DNA from: Candidatus Woesearchaeota archaeon
GTDB taxonomy: Archaea; Nanobdellota; Nanobdellia; Woesearchaeales; ARS49
Length of the DNA stretch: 50,708 nucleotides
Reading direction: 5' to 3'
NCBI GenBank assembly: GCA_016203305.1
Contig: JACQMY010000039.1
Coordinates: forward strand, 1 to 50,708
Positions within the stretch are counted from its first letter, which is position 1; each line of letters begins with the position of its first letter. Below are positions 6,509 through 15,915 of the stretch, piece by piece. The notes under the pieces were generated by a model, which worked only from the letters and a program-made list of their open reading frames with translations, was not told the DNA's origin and searched no databases. Both the position numbers and the translations under genes were made by a program.

Positions 6509-8201
6509 CGTAATTCTCATACTGGTCGCATTCGTCCTCTTACGAGTAATTCCTGCAACCTTCTCATATTATGCAGACGAACACAAATGGGCACTCATCG
6601 TCGATCCAGCAGAAGGAATGCTAGGAAAAATCCCACACCCTCCACTTGGAGAAATAATCATGCACTACGGCGGAGTATTGACGGGCTATACAACTCTAAG
6701 ATTTGTGCCACTCTTCTTTTCAGTACTAGATGCAATTCTAGTCTTTTTCATACTCAGAAGGTACGCAGGAACATCCGCAGCAATCAGCGGACTAATTGCT
6801 CTGACGCTAAGCATGTATTCCGTGCTTGCCTCAACAATGCTTGACACAGACGGAGCAATAATGCCCTTCTTCTTTTTGCTTGGAGCGTACGCTTACTTCA
6901 GATATGAAGAGAAAAAACAAACTTCCTGGCTTGTTTTGTCAGCTGCAAGCGCGGCGGCAGGAACACTCATCAAGCTGCCATTTGTTTTATTCTACCCAAC
7001 ACTCGCACTGCACGTATTCTCAAAGAATACATTACGCAAAACAATCAAAAACCTCGCAATCTACGCAGGAATCACCATTGCAGCAGCAGCAATTATTCTT
7101 CCACTCCTCAGAGTGATTTATCCTCATTTCAACCTACGCTACGCCTTTGGCTACGGATCATCATTCCCCCTATTGAACATTTTAAGCAGAGACTACTTCC
7201 ACACAATGCTACTGCTCGCAATCACACTCATTTACGTCTCACCCTTTATCGGACTTGTCGTATGGAGCATGTTCAACAAAACACCAAAAAAAACATTCCT
7301 GCTCAGCTGGATCGCAATAGCGCTCGCATTCTATCTGTTCATCGTGGACGTTAGCCACAGACCACTCGAACGCTACCTAATGACGATAATTTACCCGCTT
7401 GCAATACTAGCAGGAATTTTCATCAATAAAATTCTGCCTGCGCTGAAGAAAAACGCAGCATTCTTCGCACGCGCAACACTGCTTTTCCTACTGCCCGGCA
7501 TATTTCTCAACAGCATGCAAGCAGAAACGCTACCACTATACCCAAAAACAGCATACGTTGAACACATACTAACTGCAAACCTCCTGTTCTGGGTACCGCT
7601 AACAGGAGGATCAGGACCAATAGGATTCCAAGTCACCGCAGCATTCATCATCACATTTTTCTCGCTCGCATTTGCATTTATAATAATAGGATTGCTCAAC
7701 AAAAAACGTGCAACAACATTTTTCCTAATGTTCCTATCAATAACACTCGCATACAACCTAATACTAACAGAAGAGTTTGTGTTTTCAGCAATGTCACCAA
7801 ACGTCCAAGCAGTCGGAAAGCAAACACTAAATTCAGTGCTAACAAACCCCAACATCAAAAAAATCATAACATTCAACGACGCATTCGCATACGAACTAGT
7901 CAAATCAGGAAAATACGGAGGACGATTCTATGCAGTGCCTGAATACTTCGATGCAAACTTGGCAAAATTCGACAAACACAACGGAACATTCATGATAATA
8001 GACTACCCACAAATCAGCAGAGAAAGCAAATACTGGAAATATTTCACAACATGCAAAACAATGCAAACATTCAGCGACAAAAACAGCACGCTAGGCTACA
8101 TCCTCGACTGCGCTAAAACCCAAAACCCTTCCGCCGCTTCCGATGATACTTCCAACAAGCCCTCCACACGTACGGCGAAACAACAACCAAAAACACAATA
8201 A
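6492..8201 (+). CDS. Membrane glycosyltransferase, GT39/ArnT type
   Basis: The 569-residue protein has about 11-12 hydrophobic segments. In the first extracytoplasmic loop is ADEHKW...DP..G......HPPLGE, matching the catalytic loop of GT-C enzymes of the PMT/ArnT kind, which use polyprenyl-phosphate sugars. LDTDGAIMP lies near the start of the third helix. The C-terminal 120 residues form a soluble domain. Its start overlaps the methyltransferase by 17 nt. With the GT2 enzyme as sugar-lipid donor, the pair would glycosylate surface proteins or lipids. The last 89 nt overlap the convergent gene. Confidence 0.85.
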   Translation: MKKITSVILILVAFVLLRVIPATFSYYADEHKWALIVDPAEGMLGKIPHPPLGEIIMHYGGVLTGYTTLRFVPLFFSVLDAILVFFILRRYAGTSAAISGLIALTLSMYSVLASTMLDTDGAIMPFFFLLGAYAYFRYEEKKQTSWLVLSAASAAAGTLIKLPFVLFYPTLALHVFSKNTLRKTIKNLAIYAGITIAAAAIILPLLRVIYPHFNLRYAFGYGSSFPLLNILSRDYFHTMLLLAITLIYVSPFIGLVVWSMFNKTPKKTFLLSWIAIALAFYLFIVDVSHRPLERYLMTIIYPLAILAGIFINKILPALKKNAAFFARATLLFLLPGIFLNSMQAETLPLYPKTAYVEHILTANLLFWVPLTGGSGPIGFQVTAAFIITFFSLAFAFIIIGLLNKKRATTFFLMFLSITLAYNLILTEEFVFSAMSPNVQAVGKQTLNSVLTNPNIKKIITFNDAFAYELVKSGKYGGRFYAVPEYFDANLAKFDKHNGTFMIIDYPQISRESKYWKYFTTCKTMQTFSDKNSTLGYILDCAKTQNPSAASDDTSNKPSTRTAKQQPKTQ

Positions 8202-9330
8202 TCAAAACATACCAATACCACGCAACACCTGAATCCTCAGCAACATTCGAAACGACAGTTTCATTATCTTGTTGCGCTTCTAAACGCGATTCTGATTGCT
8301 CAACCTTCACAACATCTTCGTCACACCCGTCACCTAAACCATCAGCATCCAAATCAGGCCAACTGCCAGGCAAATTAGGACAATTATCCACAAAATCAGA
8401 AAAGTCATCACCATCAGAATCCTCTTCCTGCACAAACCTAATCACACGATCCAAAGAACCATCCTCGTTCAAGTCACCAACATCACCCTCAGAAGAAACA
8501 AAAACCAACATTCTGCCGAACAACGAAGGATTGCTGCCAGTAATGCCAAGTTTTGCAACAGAATTGTTTTCAGACAAACCAAACAATTGATCACCACGCT
8601 CGAAAACAACACCCTCATTTATTGAGGGATTGGACCCTGAAAAATTCGTTAACCGCAATGACTGCGATTTCACGTCCAACAATGCTATCTTGCCATCAGC
8701 GCTAAAAGCTATCACGCCTTGCTTTGACAAAGACAACCTATCTTTAGCTGCCACTCGCGCATTCGAAACCTGCCTAGACTCCCTATCCAAAATTCTTACC
8801 ACCTTGTCAGCCTTGTCACCATCAGCGTTTAAATCAACACCAACTTGCTCCTCCTCAGTCAAAAACGCAATATGACGCTGGCCAAGAACAGGAAAATCGC
8901 CAACCGCCTTCAAATTCGCCAGCTCCTGAGTCTTCAAATCATACAAGCGCAAAATGTCATCATCCAGGTCACCATCATTCGAAAAATCAACACCCAACTC
9001 CTGCTCCAAAGTCGAGAAAACAACAAACTCAGAAAACACAAACGGATTTCTACCCGCGCCAACAATCTTTACATTTTTATCACGCAAGCTTAAAACTTCA
9101 ACATTGCCACCATTCTCAAATGCAACAGTAAAACCGAAAATAGAAGGATTACTCCCCGGACCCAGACCACCCTCCTCACGCTTGGACAGGTCATAATAGC
9201 CAACATTACCCTCACGCTCAAACACAACAACATCACCATACAAAGAAGGATGATCGCCCTTAATGACAACAGGCTCAACAAACAAGCCAGAAACAGAAGA
9301 CGCCAACAACAACAGCACGAGCCAAAGCAT
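8113..9330 (-). CDS. Surface protein with propeller-like repeats, calcium-binding linker and C-terminal anchor
   Basis: The 405 residues have a signal peptide (to about residue 15) and repeated short blades: SNPSIFG, RNPFVFSE, SNPSINEG and SNPSLFG recur with alternating hydrophobic strands, like TolB-type beta-propellers. Acidic loops VDFSNDGDLDDD and VDLNADGDKAD resemble calcium sites. A thrombospondin type 3-like stretch (DSDGDDFSDFVDNCPNLPG) follows. One membrane helix (about residues 365-385) and a basic tail form a stop-transfer anchor. It is probably exposed on the cell surface. Its 3' end overlaps the convergent GT39 gene by 89 nt. Confidence 0.8.
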   Translation of the reverse strand: MLWLVLLLLASSVSGLFVEPVVIKGDHPSLYGDVVVFEREGNVGYYDLSKREEGGLGPGSNPSIFGFTVAFENGGNVEVLSLRDKNVKIVGAGRNPFVFSEFVVFSTLEQELGVDFSNDGDLDDDILRLYDLKTQELANLKAVGDFPVLGQRHIAFLTEEEQVGVDLNADGDKADKVVRILDRESRQVSNARVAAKDRLSLSKQGVIAFSADGKIALLDVKSQSLRLTNFSGSNPSINEGVVFERGDQLFGLSENNSVAKLGITGSNPSLFGRMLVFVSSEGDVGDLNEDGSLDRVIRFVQEEDSDGDDFSDFVDNCPNLPGSWPDLDADGLGDGCDEDVVKVEQSESRLEAQQDNETVVSNVAEDSGVAWYWYVLIIVFLVVVSPYVWRACWKYHRKRRKGFGF

Positions 9331-9375
9331 AAGCCAAGATAACAGAATACTGATTTAAAGGTTTCGACCAGTAAC

Positions 9376-9408
9376 AGGACGCAGGATGAAGGCGGAAGGA
9401 TGAAGAAA
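9376..9408. repeat. Short copy of the dispersed AAGG tract
   Basis: GGACGCAGGATGAAGGCGGAAGGATGAAG fills the gap between two minus-strand genes. The words GGATGAAGG and GGCGGAAGG recur at 2.4, 27.7, 28.5 and 45.4 kb. Confidence 0.5.
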
Positions 9409-9415
9409 CTTCTAA

Positions 9416-10030
9416 CTACTTTATGGCAAGGATGTAAAAACCGCGCGTAACAGTACGCTTATGAGTTCTGAACAACCTATCTAAAAAGTACGCAACACCC
9501 CCAAAACGAACCAAGTACACTTGACCGGGCAAAAAATACAACATTGTTTCAAAATAGCCACCAGTCTTATGCAATTGAAGCTTTGAAAAATCGCTGAACA
9601 ACACACGCAAACCATCATCAAAAAATCTGAAATTATCAGGATAAAACCCCTTCCTGGCATGATACGGATAAACAGCAGGAACCCAACCAACAAAAACTCC
9701 GCCCTGCTTCAAAATGCGATGCATTTCCTGAACCGCCTTCTTCGGATCAGAAACATGCTCCAAAACACTCAGACACAACACGCCATCAGCACAACCATTC
9801 TCCAAAGGCAAATTATGAATATCACCAACAATATCCGGACCAAAACGCGCATCAACATCAACAGACTTCACAACAGAATCATCGAACCAAGACCTATACT
9901 TTGCCAACGACTTCTGAAAAGGAGAGCCACCACCAACATCATAAATAACCTTGCACTTGGAAAGGACATGCAAAGCATGCTCGAAAAAACCAACATAATC
10001 TCTCATACGCATCAGAAACCAACCGTGCAT
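9416..10030 (-). CDS. SAM-dependent class I methyltransferase
   Basis: The track starts at a GTG (10045), but ATG at 10030 is preferred because the palindromic TATA at 10057-10066 would begin transcripts near 10032. The protein of about 204 residues has SAM motif I VIYDVGGGSPF, the acidic motif II region SVDVDARF, IVGDIHNLPLENG, LCLSVLEHVSDP and ILKQGGVFVGWVP, matching Methyltransf_11. The C-terminal third is aromatic and may sit near the membrane. Its substrate is unknown. It is separate from the glycosylation operon and reads away from S8e. Confidence 0.85.
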   Translation of the reverse strand: MHGWFLMRMRDYVGFFEHALHVLSKCKVIYDVGGGSPFQKSLAKYRSWFDDSVVKSVDVDARFGPDIVGDIHNLPLENGCADGVLCLSVLEHVSDPKKAVQEMHRILKQGGVFVGWVPAVYPYHARKGFYPDNFRFFDDGLRVLFSDFSKLQLHKTGGYFETMLYFLPGQVYLVRFGGVAYFLDRLFRTHKRTVTRGFYILAIK

Positions 10031-10056
10031 TAAAAAGTTTGCCACACGAACGAAAG

Positions 10057-10066
10057 CTTTTTAAAC
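10057..10066. promoter_or_regulatory. Bidirectional TATA box between methyltransferase and S8e
   Basis: CTTTTTAAAC lies 22-31 nt before the S8e ATG (10088) and 27-36 nt before the minus-strand ATG at 10030. The motif is almost palindromic, so one site may drive two leaderless genes. Confidence 0.55.
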
Positions 10067-10087
10067 ACCCCCTCTGGTCTCAAACCC

Positions 10088-10468
10088 ATGGTCGTAATAC
10101 ACCGCGGAAGAATGAGCAAAAAGCCAACAGGAGGCGTCTACCACCCAGTTGGAAGAAAACGAAAATACGAACTAGGCAGCCAGCCGACCAGCACAAAAAT
10201 CGGCAAGCACAAAGTAAAAGTAGTCGACCTAAAAAGCAGCGCGATAAAAATGAAAGTTCTCGTAGCAGAATACGCAAACGTTTACGATCCAAAAAGCAAA
10301 AAATATACAAAAACACCAATCAAGACGGTAGCAGAATGCCCGGCAAACCGACACTTTGTGAGACGAAACATCATAGTCAAAGGCGCAATCATACAAACAG
10401 ACGCAGGAAAAGCACGCGTAACATCCCGTCCTGGACAAGACGGAACTGTTAATGCCATATTGGTATAA
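10088..10468 (+). CDS. rps8e: Small ribosomal subunit protein S8e
   Basis: The 126 residues carry the S8e signature near the start, SKKPTGGVYHPVGRKRKYELG, then TKIGKHKVKVVDLK and the C-terminal region RRNIIVKGAIIQTDAGKARVTSRPGQDGTVNAIL. The length is normal for an archaeal S8e. The start MVVIHRGRMSKKPTGG is chosen from family alignment and the leaderless TATA spacing. Transcription probably continues into tyrS 41 nt downstream. Confidence 0.95.
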   Translation: MVVIHRGRMSKKPTGGVYHPVGRKRKYELGSQPTSTKIGKHKVKVVDLKSSAIKMKVLVAEYANVYDPKSKKYTKTPIKTVAECPANRHFVRRNIIVKGAIIQTDAGKARVTSRPGQDGTVNAILV

Positions 10469-10509
10469 TTCTAGAAAGCCATAAAAACCCCTGTTCTTCA
10501 TCGCTCATT

Positions 10510-11535
10510 ATGAACGTTGAAGAAAAGCTCGCACTGCTAAAAAGAAACACGCAAGAAATCATCACAGAAGAAGAACTAAGAAAACTCTTGCAAACCAAGA
10601 AAAAACCAGCAGTGTACCTGGGAACAAGCGTCACAGGAAGCCCGCACATAGGATACTTTGTCTGGGTAACAAAAATGGCTGACTTTATGAAGGCCGGCTT
10701 CAAGGTCAAAGTGTTACTAGCAGACATACACGGAGCGCTAGACAAAACACCCTGGCCACTATTGGAAAAAAGATACGAGTACTACAACATCATAATCCCT
10801 GCAATCTTCGAAAGCATAGGCGCAGACTTAAACAAGCTAGAACTCATCAAAGGAAGCGACTTCCAGCTAAAAAAAGACTATATGTTCGACGTGTTAAAGT
10901 TGAGCACTTTTGTAACAGTACACGACGCGACAAGAGCAGCATCAGAAGTTGTGAAAATGGGCGACTCGCCAAAACTCGCAGGACTATTGTATCCGTTAAT
11001 GCAGTCAATAGACGAAGAATACCTAAAAGTTGACGTCCAATACGGAGGCGTAGACCAGCGCAAAATCCTCGTATTCGCAAGAGAAAACCTGCCAAAACTC
11101 GGCTACAAGCCAAGAGTAGAATTCATGACCCCATTAATCCCCGGACTAACAGCAAGCGGCAAAATGAGCAGCTCAGAAAAAGGAAGCAAAATCGACCTGT
11201 TAGACGACGAAAAAACAGTAAACGACAGGCTAAACGCAGCGTACTGCCCGGAAAAACAAGTCGAAAACAACGGCGTACTAGCATTTTTGAAACACGTAAT
11301 CATGACACACAAAGCAGACAAAGGACAACAATTAACCATAGAAAGACCGGAAAAGTTCGGCGGACCACTCACGTTCAAAACTTATGAAGAAATCGAACGC
11401 GCGTATACAGACGGTAAATTGCACCCAATGGACTTGAAGAAAGCAGCAGCAAAAGAAATCAACGCACTACTCGCACCAATACGCGCCAAATTCACAGGCA
11501 AAGAACAACTTATCAGAGAAGCGTACCCTGAATGA
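10510..11535 (+). CDS. tyrS: Tyrosyl-tRNA synthetase
   Basis: The 341 residues form an archaeal class Ic synthetase. The HIGH-equivalent is SVTGSPHIGY (about residues 40-49), tyrosine-pocket residues lie around VQYGGVDQRKI (about 178-188), and the KMSKS loop reads KMSSSEKGSK (about 219-228). YGG.DQRKI favours TyrRS over TrpRS. The C-terminus is short, as in archaeal enzymes that recognise the C1-G72 pair. The stop overlaps the next gene by ATGA, so the two are coupled. Confidence 0.93.
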   Translation: MNVEEKLALLKRNTQEIITEEELRKLLQTKKKPAVYLGTSVTGSPHIGYFVWVTKMADFMKAGFKVKVLLADIHGALDKTPWPLLEKRYEYYNIIIPAIFESIGADLNKLELIKGSDFQLKKDYMFDVLKLSTFVTVHDATRAASEVVKMGDSPKLAGLLYPLMQSIDEEYLKVDVQYGGVDQRKILVFARENLPKLGYKPRVEFMTPLIPGLTASGKMSSSEKGSKIDLLDDEKTVNDRLNAAYCPEKQVENNGVLAFLKHVIMTHKADKGQQLTIERPEKFGGPLTFKTYEEIERAYTDGKLHPMDLKKAAAKEINALLAPIRAKFTGKEQLIREAYPE

Positions 11536-12542
11536 TCAAACAACTCCAGGAAAAACTTTCCAATAACAATCTCGACCTTGCACTCTTCTTTGACAACGAT
11601 CCCGCCATAACCTATTTTACAGGAATCAAACCCTTTCACGCATGTCTTGCCGTACCTTCTGATGGAAAACCCCTTCTCTTCGTTCAAGGATTTGAAGCAG
11701 AACGCTTCGCACGCGCTTCAACTGTTGAAGTCGTGAAACAGGGCAAAAACCTGTTTGAAGAACTACAAAACAATTTTCCAGCAAAAAACATCGGCATAAA
11801 CAACAAACAACTCTCATTCGCACACGCGCAAAAAATCCAGGAAACAGCAAGCACGACAGACATAACAAGCCTTTGCACTGAACTTAGACTTGTGAAAACA
11901 GAAGAAGAAATAAGCAGAATCAAAAAAGCCTGTGCGATAACAGACAACATCCTTCACGAACTTTTTGAAAAGCTGTCAACACTCTCAACAGAGCTCGACG
12001 TGGCAAACTTCCTAAAACAACAGATGAACGAAGAGGAACTAGAGCCAAGCTTCCCGCCAATCGTCGCAACAGCAAGCAATGCGGCAACACCACACCATGT
12101 TCCGACAAAAACGAAACTCAAAGGATTCACTGTCATAGACTTTGGAGTTGTTTACAAGAACTATTGCTCGGACATCACAAGGACTATTTATTTTGGAACG
12201 CCAAACAACACAGACAAAGAGCTCTATCGAAAAGTGCTGCAAGTACAGCAAGAGAGCATCAAGAACTGTGTTCAGGGCAACACGCTTGAAAACATCAACG
12301 AGGAAGCACACAAAACACTCGGCAACCAGTTCATCCACCGAATCGGGCATTCAGTAGGAATAGAAGTGCACGATGCGCAGCCAACACCATACACCTTCTT
12401 GCCAGGATGCATTGTAACAATCGAACCAGGACTTTACGAAATAGGAAAATACGGCATCAGAATAGAGGATGACGTCCTGATAACAAAAAAGGAATCGATT
12501 GTTTTGACAAAAACGCCGAAAACGCTGCTTAATTTTACTTGA
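11532..12542 (+). CDS. M24 family Xaa-Pro aminopeptidase
   Basis: The 336 residues comprise a creatinase-like N-terminal domain (to about 115) and the pita-bread catalytic domain. The metal ligands are visible in order: D in VIDFGVVY and D in CSDITRTI (around 203-215), H in HRIGHSVGIEVHD (around 271), E in TIEPGLY (around 298) and E in RIEDDVLI (around 315). It would remove N-terminal residues ahead of proline in cytoplasmic peptides. It is translated with tyrS through a 4-nt overlap. Confidence 0.92.
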   Translation: MIKQLQEKLSNNNLDLALFFDNDPAITYFTGIKPFHACLAVPSDGKPLLFVQGFEAERFARASTVEVVKQGKNLFEELQNNFPAKNIGINNKQLSFAHAQKIQETASTTDITSLCTELRLVKTEEEISRIKKACAITDNILHELFEKLSTLSTELDVANFLKQQMNEEELEPSFPPIVATASNAATPHHVPTKTKLKGFTVIDFGVVYKNYCSDITRTIYFGTPNNTDKELYRKVLQVQQESIKNCVQGNTLENINEEAHKTLGNQFIHRIGHSVGIEVHDAQPTPYTFLPGCIVTIEPGLYEIGKYGIRIEDDVLITKKESIVLTKTPKTLLNFT

Positions 12543-12686
12543 AATCTCCGACGATACCCGACGACCGTTACACTCCCCAGTTAGCAAAACTTTTTCTATC
12601 TCGATAAAGCACAAATAGTTTAACTGTCAAGTGGAACAACATTAGTGAAAAATTATTGGATAGAATATATGTTCAGGCGCGACAAT

Positions 12687-12695
12687 GTTTAAATA
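12687..12695 (+). promoter_or_regulatory. TATA box of the nrdR-nrdJ operon
   Basis: GTTTAAATA sits about 100 nt before the nrdR start. With normal spacing the transcript begins near 12718, leaving a leader of roughly 80 nt. The upstream part of the gap (12543-12680) shows no ORF or RNA gene. Confidence 0.5.
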
Positions 12696-12717
12696 GGATT
12701 TCCATTTATAGTATACT

Positions 12718-12796
12718 CCTCAGACGAGAACCACAAGATGTTGTGGTTTTCTGCCACTGGAGAGTGGGCTGGGACAAAAAAGATTGGTGATACGTA
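12718..12796 (+). promoter_or_regulatory. Structured 5' leader of nrdR-nrdJ
   Basis: Two adjacent hairpins are visible: GAGAACCACAA-GATG-TTGTGGTTTTC (11 bp, one G-U; 12726-12751) and CCACT-GGAG-AGTGG (12754-12767). They precede GGTGAT and the nrdR ATG. Such a leader is unusual here, where many genes look leaderless. It could control the B12-dependent reductase operon at the RNA level. It does not match a cobalamin riboswitch that I can recognise. Confidence 0.45.
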
Positions 12797-13261
12797 ATGA
12801 AGTGCCCGTTTTGCAAAGAATCAGAAACAAAAGTCCTAGACAGCAGGTTAACACCTGAAATGCACAGCATACGAAGAAGACGCGAGTGCATAGACTGCGA
12901 AAAACGCTTCACAACCTACGAACGCATGGAACTGGAAGAACTCACTGTTGTAAAACGCGATGGGAGACGAGAACCATTCTCACGGGAAAAGATTCTTAAA
13001 GGAATAATGCGCGCATGTGAAAAACGGCCGGTAAAACGCGAAGAATTAGAGGGGATAGTGGGCTTCGTGGAAAACGCCATAAGGCAAACCGGAAAGAACG
13101 AGCTAAAAACCAGCAGGATAGGAGAATTCATAATGCAAGAACTTGCCAAAATAGACGACGTAGCATACGTCAGATTTGCCAGCGTATACCGCAAGTTCAA
13201 ACACGCAGACCAGTTCGTTCACGCTATCAAATTACTCAAAAAAATGGAGGTCGTTCAATGA
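12797..13261 (+). CDS. nrdR: Ribonucleotide reductase repressor NrdR
   Basis: The 154 residues show the NrdR layout: an N-terminal zinc ribbon (CPFCKESETKVLDSR, then RECIDCEKRFTTYER) and an ATP-cone from about residue 48 (VVKRDGRREPFSREKILKGI). The ATP-cone senses ATP/dATP and controls DNA binding at reductase promoters. It overlaps nrdJ by ATGA, so repressor and target are one unit, consistent with autoregulation. No clear NrdR-box pair is visible upstream by eye. Confidence 0.95.
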   Translation: MKCPFCKESETKVLDSRLTPEMHSIRRRRECIDCEKRFTTYERMELEELTVVKRDGRREPFSREKILKGIMRACEKRPVKREELEGIVGFVENAIRQTGKNELKTSRIGEFIMQELAKIDDVAYVRFASVYRKFKHADQFVHAIKLLKKMEVVQ

Positions 13262-15825
13262 CGCCAATCAAAGCAGATACAAAAGAAGTGAAACTGGACT
13301 GGGACAAACCAACATTTGGAAACATACCACTAACTGAAAACCAACGCAAAGTCATCAAAGACAAATACCTAAGAGACGACCCAAGCGTCGAATACTGGCT
13401 ATGGAACGTAGCAAAAAACATTGCACTCACAGAACTACTCTACCACCCAGATGTACCCCGCGACCAAATATTTGCAGGCGTACGATACACGCAAGAATGG
13501 GTTGAAGTAGGCAACGGAGAAACCAGCGAGCTAATCACAATTCACACAGGAGCCAAAAACCACGGCGACCAAGACCAAAACCACCACAGGTTCACCCAAA
13601 ACCTCTACAAACTACTCGAAAACAGCGCACGTGCAAGAGAAGTAGCACTAAAAGTAGCAAACCAGTTCTACGACATGCTGGCAAACTTCGACTTCCTGCC
13701 AAACAGCCCAACACTCATGAATGCAGGCAGAGAATTACAACAACTCAGCGCATGCTACGTCCTGCCAATAGAAGACTCCATCGAAGGCTGGGGAGACCTG
13801 GTCAAACACACCATGCTCATCCACAAAAGCGGAGGAGGAACAGGATTCAGCGGTTGCCGCGTACGACCAAAAGGAGACCGAGTAAAAAGCACAAAAGGAG
13901 TGGCATCAGGAGCGCTATCTCCTTTTTCAATCATAAACTACGCAACACAAGAAGTCAAACAAGGCGGAACCAGACGAGGAGCAAACATGGGAATCCTACC
14001 ATACTGGCACCCAGACGTGGTTGACTTCATAAAACACAAAGCAGAAGACGGAAAACTGGAAAACTTCAACATCTCAGTAGCAGTAGACAAAAAGTTCATG
14101 GAAGCAGTCAAGAAAGGAGAAGACTACGACCTTTTGAACCCGCGCACAAAAGAACCGATGGGAAAAGCAAACGCAAAAGAAGTCTTCAACATGATCTGTG
14201 ACTACGCATGGAAAACAGGCGATCCAGGAATGATATGGATAGACAACATCAACAACAGCCTATCCAACCCAACACCAAAAATCGGCCAAATAGAAAGCAC
14301 AAACCCCTGCGGAGAACAACCACTACTACCGTACGAGCCATGCAATCTAGGAAGCATCAACCTGTCAAAGTTCGTCGTAATGGGCAAAATCGACTATGCA
14401 CGACTAGGAGAAATAGTCAAGCTAAGCATAAGGTTCCTAGACAACGTAATCGACGTGAACAACTACCCACTGGCAGAAATCGAACACATCGCAAAAGGAA
14501 ACAGACGAATCGGCCTTGGAGTAATGGGCTGGGCGGAAGCGCTGGCATTACTAAACATACCATACGACAGTCCAGAAGCACTCGCAAAAGCAGAAGAGCT
14601 AATGGCATTTATCAACGAAAAAAGCCTCCAAGCAAGCGAAGAACTAGCATTGGAACGAGGAGTATTCCCCAACTACAAAGACAGCATCTATGACCCGAGC
14701 GGGCAGTACGCAAAAGAATGGGCAAAAGGAAGGCCACGCAACTGCGCACGAACAACAATCGCGCCAACAGGAACCATAGCGATCTGCGCAGGACTACAAG
14801 GTGGAGGAATCGAACCATTCTTCGGCATTGCATACACAAGATATAATGCCAAAGCCCTGGACATGCTCAAAAAAGGACAACAACCCGACGAAAAAGACGT
14901 CTTCCACGAAGTCAACCCAATATTCATGACAGTCGCGGAGAAAAACAACTTCTTTGGAATGCAACCGGTTGAGCTTTGGAAAAAAATAGAAGCAAACCAC
15001 AACTCAGTCAGAGGCGTCAAAGAAGTGCCAGAATCAATACAAAGGGCATTTGCAAGCGCACACGACGTAGCAGTAGACTACCACGTAAAACACCAAGCAG
15101 CATTCCAAAAATACACAGACAACGGCGTCAGCAAAACAATCAACCTGCCAAACAGCGCAAACGTGGAAGACATCAAGAAAACCTACCTGCTAGCATGGGA
15201 ACTGGGATGTAAAGGCATAACAGTCTACAGAGACGGGTGCAAGAGCCACCAAGTGCTCAACATCACCAAAAAAGAAGAAGTCAAAGCAAAACCAAAAATC
15301 GACCCATCAGAAGGAGTCGGCTCAGTGTATTACAAGCTCGACACAGGACACGGACCAATCCACATACACGTCGACCACCACAACGGAGAAATCATGAGAG
15401 TGTTCACCAACATAACACCTGTTGGAACAGAAATCTCAGGACTAACGTGCATCATGGGAATACTCATCTCCAAATACTTGGAAATGGGCGGAGACGTCAA
15501 CGACATAAGAAAACACTTGAACAGCATCAAAAGCGACAAGCCATACGGCTTCGGACCAAAAAGAGTGGAAAGCATCCCACACGCTGTCTCAATGGCGCTA
15601 AGCAAATTCCTGGCACAAACAGGCAACCTGCCAGGCCAACAATTGCTAAGCCCGCACGTCAGCACACCAGCACCAGAAGTCACAGCACAACTAAGCGTGA
15701 CAGTCAAACCAGAAGCACAAGACGACAAAAAGCACTGTCCAAAGTGTTACTCGCCAAATGTAGCCATGCTTTCTGGATGTTCTGGACCGACATGCTATGA
15801 ATGCGGGCATAGTGAGTGCAGTTAG
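13258..15825 (+). CDS. nrdJ: Adenosylcobalamin-dependent (class II) ribonucleotide reductase
   Basis: The 855-residue protein reduces ribonucleotides using B12. Active-site landmarks are FLPNSPTLMNAG, SACYV (Cys near 166), the loop HKSGGGTGFSGCRVR, NPCGEQPLLPYEPCNLGS (near 349-367) and APTGTIAICAG. A TSCPD-type domain (about 690-790) precedes the C-terminal zinc ribbon CPKCYSP...CYECGHSEC. No intein interrupts it. Length and domain order match archaeal NrdJ. The cobalamin adenosyltransferase 5.7 kb downstream could supply the cofactor. Its stop lies in TAGGC, the first word of a repeat tract. Confidence 0.95.
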   Translation: MTPIKADTKEVKLDWDKPTFGNIPLTENQRKVIKDKYLRDDPSVEYWLWNVAKNIALTELLYHPDVPRDQIFAGVRYTQEWVEVGNGETSELITIHTGAKNHGDQDQNHHRFTQNLYKLLENSARAREVALKVANQFYDMLANFDFLPNSPTLMNAGRELQQLSACYVLPIEDSIEGWGDLVKHTMLIHKSGGGTGFSGCRVRPKGDRVKSTKGVASGALSPFSIINYATQEVKQGGTRRGANMGILPYWHPDVVDFIKHKAEDGKLENFNISVAVDKKFMEAVKKGEDYDLLNPRTKEPMGKANAKEVFNMICDYAWKTGDPGMIWIDNINNSLSNPTPKIGQIESTNPCGEQPLLPYEPCNLGSINLSKFVVMGKIDYARLGEIVKLSIRFLDNVIDVNNYPLAEIEHIAKGNRRIGLGVMGWAEALALLNIPYDSPEALAKAEELMAFINEKSLQASEELALERGVFPNYKDSIYDPSGQYAKEWAKGRPRNCARTTIAPTGTIAICAGLQGGGIEPFFGIAYTRYNAKALDMLKKGQQPDEKDVFHEVNPIFMTVAEKNNFFGMQPVELWKKIEANHNSVRGVKEVPESIQRAFASAHDVAVDYHVKHQAAFQKYTDNGVSKTINLPNSANVEDIKKTYLLAWELGCKGITVYRDGCKSHQVLNITKKEEVKAKPKIDPSEGVGSVYYKLDTGHGPIHIHVDHHNGEIMRVFTNITPVGTEISGLTCIMGILISKYLEMGGDVNDIRKHLNSIKSDKPYGFGPKRVESIPHAVSMALSKFLAQTGNLPGQQLLSPHVSTPAPEVTAQLSVTVKPEAQDDKKHCPKCYSPNVAMLSGCSGPTCYECGHSECS

Positions 15826-15875
15826 GCAGTGGGTATTGGGCGTTAGGTTGTAGGCAGCAGGGCAAAGAACTGCAA
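15823..15875. repeat. Dispersed TAGG tract at the nrdJ stop
   Basis: TAGGCAGTGGGTATTGGGCGTTAGGTTGTAGGCAGCAGGGC begins with the TAG stop of nrdJ. GTTAGGTTGTAGG recurs at 28.55 and 45.43 kb. The following 40 nt hold the Nudix promoter (GATTTTTATTTT). Confidence 0.6.
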
Positions 15876-15915
15876 GAGATAGATTTTTATTTTCACTTCT
15901 GATTTTCTTCTCTCA

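Noticed and set aside
6492-9330. Whether the 89-nt convergent overlap means one of the two genes is wrong
   Set aside because: Both proteins have convincing ends (soluble C-terminal domain; membrane anchor plus basic tail), so overlap of real genes is accepted.
12718-12796. Cobalamin riboswitch upstream of nrdR
   Set aside because: The leader is too short, and the conserved B12-box core is not visible. It is kept only as an unassigned structured leader.
15237-15800. 187-residue plus-strand ORF inside nrdJ
   Set aside because: It is rich in Arg, Gln and His, as expected for a shifted frame of this gene, and nrdJ is intact in its own frame.
13258-15825. Intein in the ribonucleotide reductase
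   Set aside because: Active-site motifs are in uninterrupted order and the length is normal.
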